This document shows, in pieces, positions 10,653 to 22,900 of a stretch of 64,000 nt of DNA (positions are counted from its first letter, which is position 1; each line of letters opens with the position of its first letter). Where the stretch lies: positions 28,226,150-28,290,149 of the forward strand of contig CM051514.1 of the NCBI GenBank assembly GCA_028015205.1, read 5' to 3'. A program made the position numbers and the translations under genes. The notes below the pieces were generated by a model. The model was not told the DNA's origin. It worked only from the letters and a program-made list of their open reading frames with translations, and made no database searches. The stretch is from Mytilisepta virgata. Lineage: Eukaryota > Mollusca > Bivalvia > Mytilida > Mytilidae.

Positions 10653-13202
10653 ATGGCAGGAATCCAGCCTTCGTTTAGCAAAAGTGCTATTACAAATTTA
10701 CACAAAAGACTGACATTGGATGACAGATTTCGAAAGATATTTACTGTGTTTGTGTGGTCATGTTTTATTTTCTTGGTACTGGTAAGTGTGTTATTCGCTT
10801 GCCTCTGATCAGAAAAATTTAAACATTGTAAAAAAAAAACTCACAAAAGTACAATCAATTGAAATTGCTTACCTCCCTTATATTATTAAAGTAAAGTATG
10901 GATTTCTTTTCTTTCGCCTTTGTAATTTAACATATATTTTGCCTATTTTTCTCTTGTCATCGTCTGTCTGTGTTTGCGCGTTTTTATCTTTTATATTAGT
11001 ATACATGTATCTTATAAGCTGATTTCCAATAATATCGGTAAACAGGAAATATTCAACGCAGGACATAACCCCTCCCCTAAAGCAAAATATGGAAACAATT
11101 ACGCTTTCTGCAGGTGTACAAATTGGTCCGGTTTTATTTTAGGTTTATGTTAAAAGATAAAGCAAACAATGCTTCTCTCTTGATACGCATGAAATAATTG
11201 CCACTGGACGATAATCAATAAATTCTTCCATCCATCCATTTTAGATTTTACAAGTTTTTATAATTGATGCGCGGCTTATAGTAGAATTCTTAGCAAAAAT
11301 TAGAAACATTGCTAATACCTAATTGTTTTATTATTTGTAATTGTTTAAATGTATTATATAGGGCTGGAACTTAGGACAGGGCGGACCTACACTTTTGGAC
11401 CTTCAGATTGTATCTAACTGTACGCTAGAGGAAGCTTCATTGTTCTTTACAGCTTTATCCTGTGGATATTTGGTCTCGTCATTTGTAATCGCCGTTACTT
11501 TTGACAGATTCAATACATTTTCACATATCATTTTTGGAAATATCGGAGTATCAGTAGTGATGGCGGCCATTCCTTGGTGTGTTTATTATGAACTGATGTT
11601 TGCTATGCATGTGCTAAAGGGATTTATGTGCGGATTTGCCGACGCAGGTTTGTAGTGATTTACAGAATGATGTCCTCTTTATGGAAAGCGTAACGAAACG
11701 ATATTTATTTTACAAAAGGACGTGTTTAATGTTAAATAAAACGAAACAACTAAGTTATTGTGTTACCTGATTAGTTTCCCCTACACAAATTTGTACATTC
11801 GGTGAACATTTCTGAATTAATCTTCATCAAGTACAAATGTACTCTTAAACTTGAATCATTATAGTGTTTGGAATCTTGAAAGTACGAAATTATTAACAAA
11901 TGCTGGACAAATTCTAGCTTTACATTTGTACTGTTCGTCGACGTTCTGTTCCCCAATTACTTCGGAAAATATATTTTTTAATTTCTGGGGAATGCATTTA
12001 GAAAGAAACCGATTAAATCTAAAAAATAAAAGAAAATAGTTTACATTTGATAGGTCAATAATTCAATGTGTTATAATTATCTTATTAATATATTTTCAGT
12101 TATTTCAACCTACCTTATGTATTTGTTTGGTCAAGACTGCACGAGTTATATACAGATTTTACATTTTTTCTTCACGGTCGGAGGAATTTTGTCACCATTA
12201 GCATCAGCACCATTCTTAACACTTAACGAAATGCTGCAGCCTCTATACAACCGTTCATTTCATAACACAACAGCTGAATTGCTGAATTCAGATCACCCAA
12301 CTGATGCTAAGCAACTTTCTGCCACAGATGTTAGGCTGATACTGAACACAACGGTTCAACCATTAACAACTGAAGTTTATAAGGCATACACTGTTTCCTC
12401 AGGACTTTCTTTGGTTTCAACTATTCCATTTATTTTTATGTACTTCCGGTACACAAAAAGATTAACCATTTCAAAATCAAAGAAGTCCGATAAAATGGAA
12501 GTATCCGATTCGCTTCCCAAACATCTTCGGATACCAACGTTACTGTTAATTGCTTTAAGTTCTTTTGTCTATACAGCGATGGATGATTCATTTGCCGGGT
12601 TTCTCGCTACATTTGCAGTAAAACACTTCAAATGGGACAAAATACTAGCCTCTTACGCCACATCCGTTTACTGGGGCTCCTTTGCAGGTGGCAGCTTTAT
12701 AGGAATACTAATTGCACCATTCTTCAAGCTATCAAGATTTTTATGTGTTTATAGCTTTATGATAGTCATTTCGTTTACATGTCTTTTGATAACGTCTTTG
12801 TATAATATCTCATTTGGTATATGGATTTCGGCTACAATGTGTGGAATTTTTATGTCAGTTTTCTTTCCGTTACTTTTTGCCTGGACTGAGAAAGACTTTT
12901 TCCATGTTTCTTCAAGAATAACAGCTTTATTAATGATTTCTGGCAGTTGTGGGGTGATTGTGAATCCAATTTTTCTTGGACAAATGATGAAGAGATCGTC
13001 TATTTGGTTCTGTTACATACTACTAGGAGAAAGTATTTTTCTGTTTTGCTTGTTACTTGTTGGAATTTTGCTTTCAAAGAAGACACGAATGATTCGAAGA
13101 CAATCTAAACAAGAAATTAATATAAAAATGAATGGCGTTATTAACGACGAAATTGGTTTGAAGAAGCAAAATTCTCAAATTGTTGAAATCACAAGATTCT
13201 AG
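10653..13202 (+). CDS. MFS sugar transporter-like protein, copy A (MFSD4/NaGLT1 type)
   Basis: Three coding exons: 10653-10781, 11362-11647 and 12100-13202 with TAG stop, joined at consensus GT/AG sites in phases 0 and 1, giving 505 aa, the usual length of MFSD4A/MFSD4B proteins. Exon 1 encodes a basic cytoplasmic N terminus and the start of membrane helix 1. Exon 2 opens with GWNLGQGGPTLLDLQ, the family signature after helix 1, and holds a DR-F loop (TFDRF, the MFS motif-A position). Exon 3 carries the remaining helices, a large outside loop with sequons NRS, NTT and NTT, and a charged central loop (SKSKKSDK). The family is reported to carry glucose or other small solutes across the plasma membrane; the substrate here is inferred only. 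The frame upstream of 10653 is open but has no ATG, and a splice acceptor ends at 10650, so this start is chosen. Intact; nearest paralogues are B and E. Confidence 0.85.
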
Positions 13203-13653
13203 ATAAAAGTTGGCGTGATATTTAATAATATGGACCCTCTCTTATACTTTTTGATATTGAGTCGCTTTTTGTCCTTTCTAAGAACAATTCTATTAAGCCT
13301 CCTAATTACACTGTTGATACATAAAAATACCACAAATTGCAGCGGAAACTCATATACCAAAAACAAAAGAATAATGTTTATTTATGCAGTATGCACCAAC
13401 ACTGCCTTGTCATCAAATAAACTACAGTCCACAACTCTCTTTATTTGAATATCATGAATATGTTTAAGCTTCTGATCGGCCAGAATTTTATTGTTATTTG
13501 AACATGCATCGAATACATTTTGTGTATCGAACTGTTTTTTGTCAGAAAATCGAAAAAAAAATTACCATTTGTAAGTCAACCCTTGTTTTTTATTGGTCAA
13601 ATGTGTTTTTGTATAAAGTTACTTCTAGCTTACTTTTAAGGTATTTATTTTAA
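13203..13653 (+). other. 3' flank of gene A
   Basis: Homologous to the 3' flank of copy B (36450-36905). It should contain the 3' untranslated region; several AATAAA-like words occur but none can be picked as the polyadenylation signal. The homology is interrupted at the TTAA of 13650-13653, where the large transposon begins. Confidence 0.5.
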
Positions 13654-15091
13654 GAGCCAATCTGCCAGAAAACCATGCAAAACTGTCCGAATGTCACTTT
13701 TACCAAATGAGTTCATATTTGGCACATTGTTGCACCTTAGTAAAATAAATAACCATACAAAAAAGTTTTTGAAAATATTGAACCGTTTTGAGTTTATTGG
13801 GCGCCATCTTTTAACATATGAATTTGCTCGAAAACAGCAAAAAATAAGCCTTTTTTGCATATTTCGCTGGTTTATATAAAAAAAACATGGCAAAGAAAAT
13901 GAAATATTAATGGTTGTTCCTAGTAATACATTACTTTGAGTGTAAGAACTAATAGAATTAACAAGGCTATCTATATAGAATATGCATTAGCAAACTCTTT
14001 AAATTCGTCTTATTTAGCTAAATGTCCAAAATGACTGATTTTGGTCATCTTTCAGAGCCAAAATACTCCAAGACCTGTTTATTATTGTAAAACAACATAT
14101 CTATCTGCAAAGGTTATCTATATATACACAATGGAGAAAAATATCTAGCTCGGCAAATAATGTTGGGTCAGGTAGATGCCACAACAAAATGGGGTTCTTT
14201 GAATATTCAAATTTTCTCAATGTTGCCGCCTAAATTGTAACTACTGACATATGATAGGAGCTGGACTTATAAATAAATATAACAACAAATGGAATAGAAT
14301 AATTAATGTTTCATTTAATACTGTATCAAATTAATCATACGGAATCACAAATTATTCATCATAAAACTAGAGCCTCCTAGGAGCCGGAATAGCTCGAATT
14401 CACAAATTATGCACCCAAAAAAACGATAAAAACACACATTTCAAGAGCAGTAACTTTAAAAGAAGTAGTTAAACAATATAGAAAAGGTTCAGACTGTAAA
14501 AGAGCTGTCCCTACTGACCATTAATGTAATTTATACTTATAATATAACTGATATAGTTGTCGGATAATAGCAAAAAACTGTGAAAATTGGTAAATTCACA
14601 TTTCAGGGGCAATAACTCGAAGATGTAATATCCAATTTGTCTGAAATTTTTTGGGTATATACATATTGTAGATCATGTCATGTTGATTATTATTATAAAT
14701 TTATATGTATGACCTCACTACGTACTATAGTTGTTGAGATAATGGTCAAAAACTGAAAACTGTAAACAGTGACATTTCGATACAGAGACTATTTTGACAG
14801 ACAATAAGTGATGGGAATACATTTCATGGGTAAGCTAACAAGGCAAGTTTGGCCAATGACTTATATATATTTTGCTACAATGTGGTCAATAAAAACATGA
14901 AAATGCACGTAAAAAAAGTTCCCCTAACAAAACATGATTTGACAACAAGTTAACACCTTATTTGAAGCAAGTGTTGTAACAATACAGATATTTCTTACAA
15001 TATTCATATTTACACAGACACTTCATATTTCTTTCATGTTATATATATGCTTAACACTGAGACTGAATGTTGTGCAGTGATCTATACAAGT

Positions 15092-15708
15092 TTAAGATGT
15101 GGGTAGATGACCCTTTATTTCAAATTCTAAATGTTCGTTGACGCATGCAATAATATGCTTTAGCTTTTCCACTTTTTCCTCTTCTACTCTAAACAACTGT
15201 AATTTCTTGATCACTTCAGTGAATGTTTCCATTACCTTCATACCATCGTCCGTGGTGTTGTCTAACTGAGGTAGATTTTTTTTCTGAGAGGCGATGCAGA
15301 TATTAAGAATGTTAAATAATGTAGATCTTGAAAATGTATCATAATCTTGGCCTTCACAATAAGCCATGTATGCATTTATGAGGCTTGATGTAAAAATGCT
15401 TCGTACTACCTCTTTGGAATTTTCATTTTCACTCCCGACGAAAGTTTTTTTTATCTATATCCAACCACTTGATGGTACGTTGGGCTAGAAATAAAATCAA
15501 TAAATGCATTAGCTGAGGATGACTCAAAGGCATTCTGTATATCATTGGCAAATTTATCATTTGTCCTGGTTTTTCAAAATTAGCATGCTTCCTTATTAGC
15601 TCTATCAATTTTTGAAATAGTAAGTCCAGAAATTAATGCAATAAGCTCCTGTTTGGTAAATTTTTGCACAAACAAGGATAGAATTTGAATTTGAGTGTGA
15701 CTGTTATT
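15092..15708 (-). pseudogene. Decayed gene of a recurring invertebrate family, possible transposase
   Basis: Read on the minus strand from an acceptor-like TTACCAG next to 15708. First comes a block with IQILSLFVQKFTKQELIALI, then, after a frameshift, FIDFISSPTYHQVVGYR, a stop, and KKLSSGVKMKIP. After another frameshift follows SLINAYMAYCEGQDYDTFSR with FNILNICIASQKKNLPQLDN to a stop at 15092; just beyond, another frame shows TCIDHCTTFSLS. This order matches a protein family I recall as recurrent and unnamed in cnidarian and mollusc genomes, whose later part has aspartate-containing blocks suggestive of an RNase H-like core. That identification is from memory and unverified. Its position inside a transposon with defined ends suggests it is the element's own gene. 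At least two frameshifts and one stop make it non-functional. Confidence 0.65.
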
Positions 15709-17503
15709 CTGGTAAGTTTTGTTCCATTTGGCCAAGCGATTTCAGAGGAGCAGATTTTTTTTTATATCAGGCAATCAGAAAGAAATGCCAATGACGGCCA
15801 TATTTGTAGTCCAATCATGATAAAATAAGGAAACTGTTTAAAGGACCCCCCATATATGCTACCTTTCAAGTTCTGTTCCATTTGGCCAAGTAGTTTCAGA
15901 GGAGAAGTTTATTGAAAACTCAGCCAATCAGAAACAACAATTGCCTATGGCGGCCATGTTTTTTTATCTATATCCAACCACTTGATGGTACGTTGGGCTA
16001 GAAATAAAATCAATAAATGCATTAGCTGAGGATGACTCAAAGGCATTCTGTATATCATTGGCAAATTTATCATTTGTCCTGGTTTTTCAAAATTAGCATG
16101 CTTCCTTATTAGCTCTATCAATTTTTGAAATAGTAAGTCCAGAAATTAATGCAATAAGCTCCTGTTTGGTAAATTTTTGCACAAACAAGGAACGAATTTG
16201 AATTTGAGTGTGACTGTTATTCTGGTAAGTTTTGTTCCATTTGGCCAAGCGATTTCAGAGGAGCAGATTTTTTTTTATATCAGGCAATCAGAAAGAAATG
16301 CCAATGACGGCCATATTTGTAGTCCAATCATGATAAAATAAGGAAACTGTTTAAAGGACCCCCCATATATGCTACCTTTCAAGTTCTGTTCCATTTGGCC
16401 AAGTAGTTTCAGAGGAGAAGTTTATTGAAAACTCAGCCAATCAGAAACAACAATTGCCTATGGCGGCCATGTTTTTTTATCTATATCCAACCACTTGATG
16501 GTACGTTGGGCTAGAAATAAAATCAATAAATGCATTAGCTGAGGATGACTCAAAGGCATTCTGTATATCATTGGCAAATTTATCATTTGTCCTGGTTTTT
16601 CAAAATTAGCATGCTTCCTTATTAGCTCTATCAATTTTTGAAATAGTAAGTCCAGAAATTAATGCAATAAGCTCCTGTTTGGTAAATTTTTGCACAAACA
16701 AGGATAGAATTTGAATTTGAGTGTGACTGTTATTCTGGTAAGTTTTGTTCCATTTGGCCAAGCGATTTCAGAGGAGCAGATTTTTTTTTATATCAGGCAA
16801 TCAGAAAGAAATGCCAATGACGGCCATATTTGTAGTCCAATCATGATAAAATAAGGAAACTGTTTAAAGGACCCCCCATATATGCTACCTTTCAAGTTCT
16901 GTTCCATTTGGCCAAGTAGTTTCAGAGGAGAAGTTTATTGAAAACTCAGCCAATCAGAAACAACAATTGCCTATGGCGGCCATGTTTTTTTATCTATATC
17001 CAACCACTTGATGGTACGTTGGGCTAGAAATAAAATCAATAAATGCATTAGCTGAGGATGACTCAAAGGCATTCTGTATATCATTGGCAAATTTATCATT
17101 TGTCCTGGTTTTTCAAAATTAGCATGCTTCCTTATTAGCTCTATCAATTTTTGAAATAGTAAGTCCAGAAATTAATGCAATAAGCTCCTGTTTGGTAAAT
17201 TTTTGCACAAACAAGGATAGAATTTGAATTTGAGTGTGACTGTTATTCTGGTAAGTTTTGTTCCATTTGGCCAAGCGATTTCAGAGGAGCAGAATTTTTT
17301 TTATATCAGGCAATCAGAAAGAAATGCCAATGACGGCCATATTTGTAGTCCAATCATGATAAAATAAGGAAACTGTTTAAAGGACCCCCCATATATGCTA
17401 CCTTTCAAGTTCTGTTCCATTTGGCCAAGTAGTTTCAGAGGAGAAGTTTATTGAAAACTCAGCCAATCAGAAACAACAATTGCCTATGGCGGCCATGTTT
17501 TTT
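15452..17503. repeat. Tandem array, four copies of a 513-bp unit
   Basis: The phrase TATCTATATCCAACCACTTG starts at 15452, 15965, 16478 and 16991, exactly 513 bp apart, and the fourth unit ends at about 17503. The units are almost identical; visible changes include GGAACGA for GGATAGA in unit 2 (about 16190) and one T-run difference in unit 4. Each unit holds ~257 bp of the minus-strand pseudogene exon and ~256 bp of non-coding DNA. The non-coding half is itself an old, diverged internal duplication (two copies of a CCATTTGGCCAAG...TTTCAGAGGAG...CAATCAGAAA...GGCCAT block). Confidence 0.95.
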
Positions 17504-17650
17504 GTCCTATCAAGATGAAATGAGGACTATTTGTAGAGGACCTCATTCCATCATTCCTACAAACTATTACAAATTATTTACATTGTAAATAAATATTAAG
17601 TCACTCAAGCATGAAATTCAGGTGAATTCAGGAATATCCTAGCAATAAAT

Positions 17651-17848
17651 AAGGGGACGACCATTTGTTTTGAGTAGAAGGGAATAAATATTCTGTCCTG
17701 CTGAAAATAAACATTCTGGTCTAGAAGTTTCATTTAACTTTTTTGTACAGGAAAAAATATTCTGTCCTTAACTGACATGAATATAAATATTTTGACCATT
17801 CCTAATCTCCCCCCCCCCCTCTTTTTCAAAACAAATGGTCATCCCCTT
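17651..17848. mobile_element. Small nested MITE-like inverted repeat
   Basis: AAGGGGACGACCATTTGTTT starts at 17651. Its reverse complement, with one mismatch over 23 bp, ends at 17848. The ~200-bp body repeats words such as AATATTCTGTCCT and contains a C9-10 run. It lies inside the large TTAA element. A 120-codon frame further on (18080-18442, minus) shows no recognisable protein feature. Confidence 0.55.
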
Positions 17849-19245
17849 AGCCTACCCAAGACAGGGTATTTGTTTGTGCTTTGCCATGGGAAATAAATAA
17901 GATGTCTTAGAAACAGGTGTAAATGAAAATCCTCACATCCCTTCACTTCACCCCGCCCCCTAAATCTAGAGTATCAAATGTTCGTCCCCTAATTTCAGAC
18001 ACATGAACTTTGCTTGTAAGATTTATACCTGATCCTACTGGATTAACTTGTCTTGTATACAACCAGTTCTGCTAACACATCAAGGGTGAAGATCCTCGAT
18101 CAGCCTGGCCTTGGTTTTGCTGGAAGAGGGGTGGTCTGGATATTGACACTTTGCACGACTATTATGCGAATAAATTCCAAAGAAGTCCCTGTGCTTTGTG
18201 CATATTCTAAGACTAGTTGATGAAACATAAACGGAAATTATACCACTCCTATATAAAATAAGCAGTCCTTCTGGAAAGTCACCATCATAGGAGTTTTCTG
18301 TACTATTCAGAGATGAGATGAATGATAGTGTCATAGTGCATTCAAATATAATAAAATGGCTTGTTATAAAGAGTTCTGTAATGCTTGGATAGTCCACATG
18401 CTCCTCTAAGATAGGAAAAGTTGCAAACTTCACTGTAAACAAAGTCTGTCAAACAATCACCAGTGATCACTGGAAGCTGCCATATTGGATTTGGAGATTT
18501 TGTCCAAGGGAGATAACTCAAAGGAAAAGCACAAAAAGTGGTCCTACTAGTTTCAGACAGTTTTATTAAAATCAATACAAATGCGTCTTATTTGCATTTT
18601 TCATCAAATTGATTTCAATCTTTCAAATGATTTTATGAGCCATTTTTTTCCAATTGTGTTCGTAATTTAATTCAAATCAAAACCAAAAAGTGTAAAATTA
18701 GGACTAAAATCACCATTCTTCCAAGGCATAAATTAACATCTTATCATCATTTGCCAAGCTTAATTTTTTGATATGATATAAAACATACTCAATGGTTATA
18801 ACTGATATCGGGGACAGGTCTTGCAAGTTTGAAGCAAATGAAAACCTTGTAAATTCAGGTATGGAAAAACCCACTTTCGTGTCTGGGCTCCTGGCAATGT
18901 GCCAAATCGTTTAAACCTTCATTTTTATGGATCATAACAAAGAAAAATAAATGAATTTCATCTGACATAACTCTTATAACTCTAGTACACCATTTAATAT
19001 GTTTCTGTGTCATTCGTAAAAGGCATAAAAAGGTTGCATTTTTGCATGGTTTCATTATGAATTTACAGCATTATGCAAATGAGGCTGTTACTAAAAATAG
19101 ATACGATTTTGGGACAAATTAAGTCGTAAAATTCTTTTATTTTAAGACAAGGACTAAGATGGTGTATCAGAATCTGTCAAGTTGTGACTGTTGATTTGGA
19201 AGATTTTCTGAATATTGCATGGTTTTCTGGCGGATTGGCTCTTAA

Positions 19246-19984
19246 TTGTAAAAATTGTTGTTTCAAATGATCATTAATATTGATGTAACTAAAGTGTTTT
19301 AAAGAATGGTTAAGTACAATAGAAAACTATTCTAAAAATGTCGACACCTTATATACTGTTTATTCTCGTTGTCGAAAGTTTGGTTGTGTTGAAATTTTTT
19401 CTGGTCCCGAGCAGATGACAGTATAATCTGTTTTTTATTCTTTTTGTCTCGAAATTCGATGAGTCAAAATTGTGGGTGCATCGAAGTGATATTTTGTACC
19501 CAGAAAATATAATTAATCCTGATATAAAGTTGATTCTTCTTGTCTCAAAATCGCAGAGTCGAAAGTTCGGTTGTGTTTAAGGTATCCGGACCATAATAGA
19601 TCATGAACGAAAAGTGTATCTCTTTTTGACCGTGAATGGCTGAACCAAAAAATTTAAAGCTGGAATTTTGTATATATATTTTTCTCAAGTTGAAACACAC
19701 TCTGTTGCTTATATGCAGTCTGTAAAAATAAGTTAGTTATATTGACATTTCCGAAGTTCGCCGATATTTACCGAAGTCATTTCAATTGCGTTGTATGGAA
19801 CATCCGGGAACTTTCGAATAATCACGTGGTCATTTATGGTCCGGATACCTTAATTTTTTTCTGATCCAGAGTAGACGACCGTATACTCTATGTATTTTCA
19901 TTTGTTTTGTCTCGAAATTCGATGAGTCGAAATTTTGGATGTGTCGAAGTGATATTATGTACCCAGAAAATATATTAATGCAAC
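19246..19984. repeat. Distal 3' flank of unit A with a duplicated ~170-bp block
   Basis: Continues the homology to unit B (36910-37200). A block running from TCTCGTTGTC...AAAGTT to GTACCCAGAAAATATA occurs twice here (about 19361-19512 and 19536-19970) but once in unit B (37029-37200). The second copy is split by a MITE. No gene is supported. Confidence 0.6.
19577..19853. mobile_element. TTAA-flanked MITE with 20-bp perfect palindromic ends
   Basis: TTAAGGTATCCGGACCATAA at 19577-19596 is the exact reverse complement of 19834-19853. Taking TTAA as the target duplication leaves ends of GGTATCCGGACCATA. The paralogous blocks at 19390 and 37070 lack the insertion. The 277-bp body has no coding potential. 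Its ends differ from those of the neighbouring 5.6-kb TTAA element, so it is not a simple deletion derivative of that one; a piggyBac- or Kolobok-type mobiliser is likely. Confidence 0.85.
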
Positions 19985-22900
19985 ATTTTCAGAAACTAAG
20001 GATAAATAAAATATTTCTTATTTCCTTGTGCATAACCCTAATAATAACTAATGTACTATCACATAAACGATTTTTATGATTTTAACGTCATTTGATTGTA
20101 ATGAAATATTTTACAAGTATTACATGTGTAGCGTGTAAGAGGCTCTCCAAATCAAATGCCACAATATTCCAATAAATCATAAGAAGGTAATGGCACCAAA
20201 ATTTGTATCACTATACACTACTTGTGTAAGGAATAACACTTTAAACAGAAATAATCAAACTGATCACTTAAATTTTACGAATGACAGGTTGAATTAGACC
20301 AAATTGTTCCCACCAATTCAATATTCATGCACTGTCAAAATTCTCTCAATATCTCTATCTCAATGCACTGTCAAGATACCTTTATGCTTTACATGAAAAA
20401 ATATATTTTGACTTACCAGTATGCCGGCACTTTGATCCTGTCTTCACATACAAAATATTAAAACAAATCCGAACTGTCGATTTGCACTATAGTTGTGATG
20501 ATGACCTAATTGTAATGATTAAAACACACACTAATCCTAATATTTTACCACTGCACAATGCCACTAGATTTATATAATCCGAGGAATTATTCCCAGAAAT
20601 AATATCAGATATCACTTAAACACAATAATTCACATTCACAATCCAAGAATATTCACTATACTACTTACTAAGGAAGAAGACGTCAATATAGAAGTACAAC
20701 CTTCTATGACGGTCAACACACTGACAGAGAAATGCCAGCTATGGCCGGGTTTATATACTATAATTTTGGAAGATCCCATTATGTGATTTTAGGGCTATTA
20801 AGTAAGATTTTTCCCCCAGAGAAAATATTAAGTACATTACTGAATTAAGGGGAATTATATTTGGTGCTCCATAATAAAGGAGGAATTTACTACAAATGAC
20901 TGTTAATTATAAACAGTTAATAATAAAGACTGTTTATTATAAACGGTTAATAATAAGTTTCACTCCCCAGTACGTCAATTCCGCAAATTGATATGCATGA
21001 CTGATTGTGTAATCACTTTGACATGTACATAATTAAAAGTGAAAGTAGAAATCAATAAGCATTTCTTAAGGATATTTTATTGATATCTTGGATATAATTC
21101 ACATTTAAAAGGGAAGTAAAACAATTTTCATCACACATGTATATGTACTAGTAAACATCCAATTCCTGACTTGCGGTTGACTATCCCGCCCAAAGTTGTC
21201 GTTCTTTATAGCAGGTGTCTCACTAGGAACACGCCGATTTTTCTTTCAATCGAAATGATAAAAAAGAAAACCCCAAAAGGTGAAGGGAATTCTTCATTAT
21301 ATAGGATGTGCTGTCAATTTTATGATATTATGTCTTAGCAGTGAAAAAAAAGGAAAAGCCCCAAATTCTCGATTTCACAGCTAATATTGTTTGGAGGGAA
21401 TTCCGTTTTTCGTTCGAACTCCTCAATATTTTTCATTTAATTCTGGCGAAATTTACTACAAATGACTTGAAATCACACCTACTCAGAGGAACAATAACTC
21501 TGTCAAAAAATGGTAAAATACGTAGGGAATATTACATGTGCAAGCAATTCGAGATACATGTAACTGATATTTTCGTATATTTAGTTTCATTTTAAATGAA
21601 CGAAAGTTCTTGATATTTCATCTATTTAAACGACTGTCTGTTTATTGTTTTAAAAATGTTATTTTTTACAGGCACACAATCTGACGAATATTTGAAGTAA
21701 ACGGTTTACAGAAAAGATAAACATTGACGCACTTATTAATCGACAGAACCACAGAAAAAAAAACAATACAAAGAACACAAAACACAAACATCGAGTTAGG
21801 ATAATATGATTTGGTGCAGAAACTGAGCAGTAGTGAATTTAAACCAGTTTTATGGGAACCCAAACCACCCCGTCATCTATTCTAACCCTATAAAGAGGAC
21901 AAAATTTAAGGAGCAAAGGAAAAAATAAACCGCAATCCATTAGACAGACAGTCCCGGGAAGACAAATTGACAACCACAAGCAAAACAAATAAACAATGAA
22001 AACAAAATTAAAAACACTAAACAACACAAACTTCTATAAAAAGCAGGAAAGAACTCGGGTGCTCCGGAAGGGTAAGCACTTCTTGCTCCGTATACGGCAT
22101 TTGCCTTGAAGTTCAACAAAAGACACCCCGGTGGTATAAAACATAATATAAAAGCCAATACAGTATGATTATCAATAAGTAGACCGCTATCTAGAAATAT
22201 GTTTAAATTGGTTGAATGGTACGTGTACATAATTTAGACAGCATAGTCAAAGTGTGCTAGTTTTAGCTGTAAATCCTGCCAAGTCTCTTATACCTGCTAG
22301 TTGGACACTTTCGCTCTGTTAACGTGGCCAAGCATATAAACTTTCTTCGAAAGCAATACTGATGCCTCACATCAACTGAAAATTCTTGCTTAGGTTTTCT
22401 TAGACTGGTGAGTATATATAAAGTTTCCTTTGGTGATAATCAATTGTTATGATATTGTATTATTATATTTATTGTATTATTACATTTATTTATCTTGGCC
22501 TAATTTGTTTTGTTTGGCCTTATATGTATAATATGCTTACATAATACTTATAGTTATTTACCAAATAATGTTATAACTGCGCAGTTTAGAAATCACTGGA
22601 ACAATAATAGATACTGATGAAATGATTAGAACTTTCTATTTGACTTACGTAATAATTCTGGAATGATCATAATATGCGATGTGTAATTCAAACTTCTACC
22701 GTATCCTAGAAGGATCCTTTCTACAAAGTATGAATTTCCGTAGTAACTATATATACGGACAAGAAAGTTAGACTTTCAGAACAGATCCGATCAGACATTA
22801 ACATTCTTGTGTTCTCAGATGTTGGATTGACACACTTTTATTTACGTTACACACATCACACTAGATTGTGACTGATTGAATATAATATTCTGTTTGGATT

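Larger units (their letters stand above)
13654..19241. mobile_element. 5.6-kb DNA transposon with TTAA target duplications
   Basis: Perfect TTAA at 13650-13653 and 19242-19245 flanks terminal inverted repeats of about 27 bp: left end GAGCCAATCTGCCAGAAAAC, then CATGCAA; the right end is its complement with one mismatch (CCGCC for CTGCC). In paralogous unit B the flanks join around a single TTAA (36906-36909), an exact empty site, so both ends and the target duplication are established. Inside are a minus-strand pseudogene of a recurring invertebrate protein family (15092-15708), a four-unit 513-bp array (15452-17503) and a nested small MITE. TTAA targets are known for piggyBac and Kolobok superfamilies, but neither transposase is recognisable here. 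The copy is dead. The rest (13900-15040, 17510-19200) shows no supported exon. Confidence 0.9.

Noticed and set aside
18080..18575. Two minus-strand frames inside the TTAA element
   Set aside because: They could be an N-terminal part of the element's gene, but nothing links them by motif or splicing to the recognised remnant.
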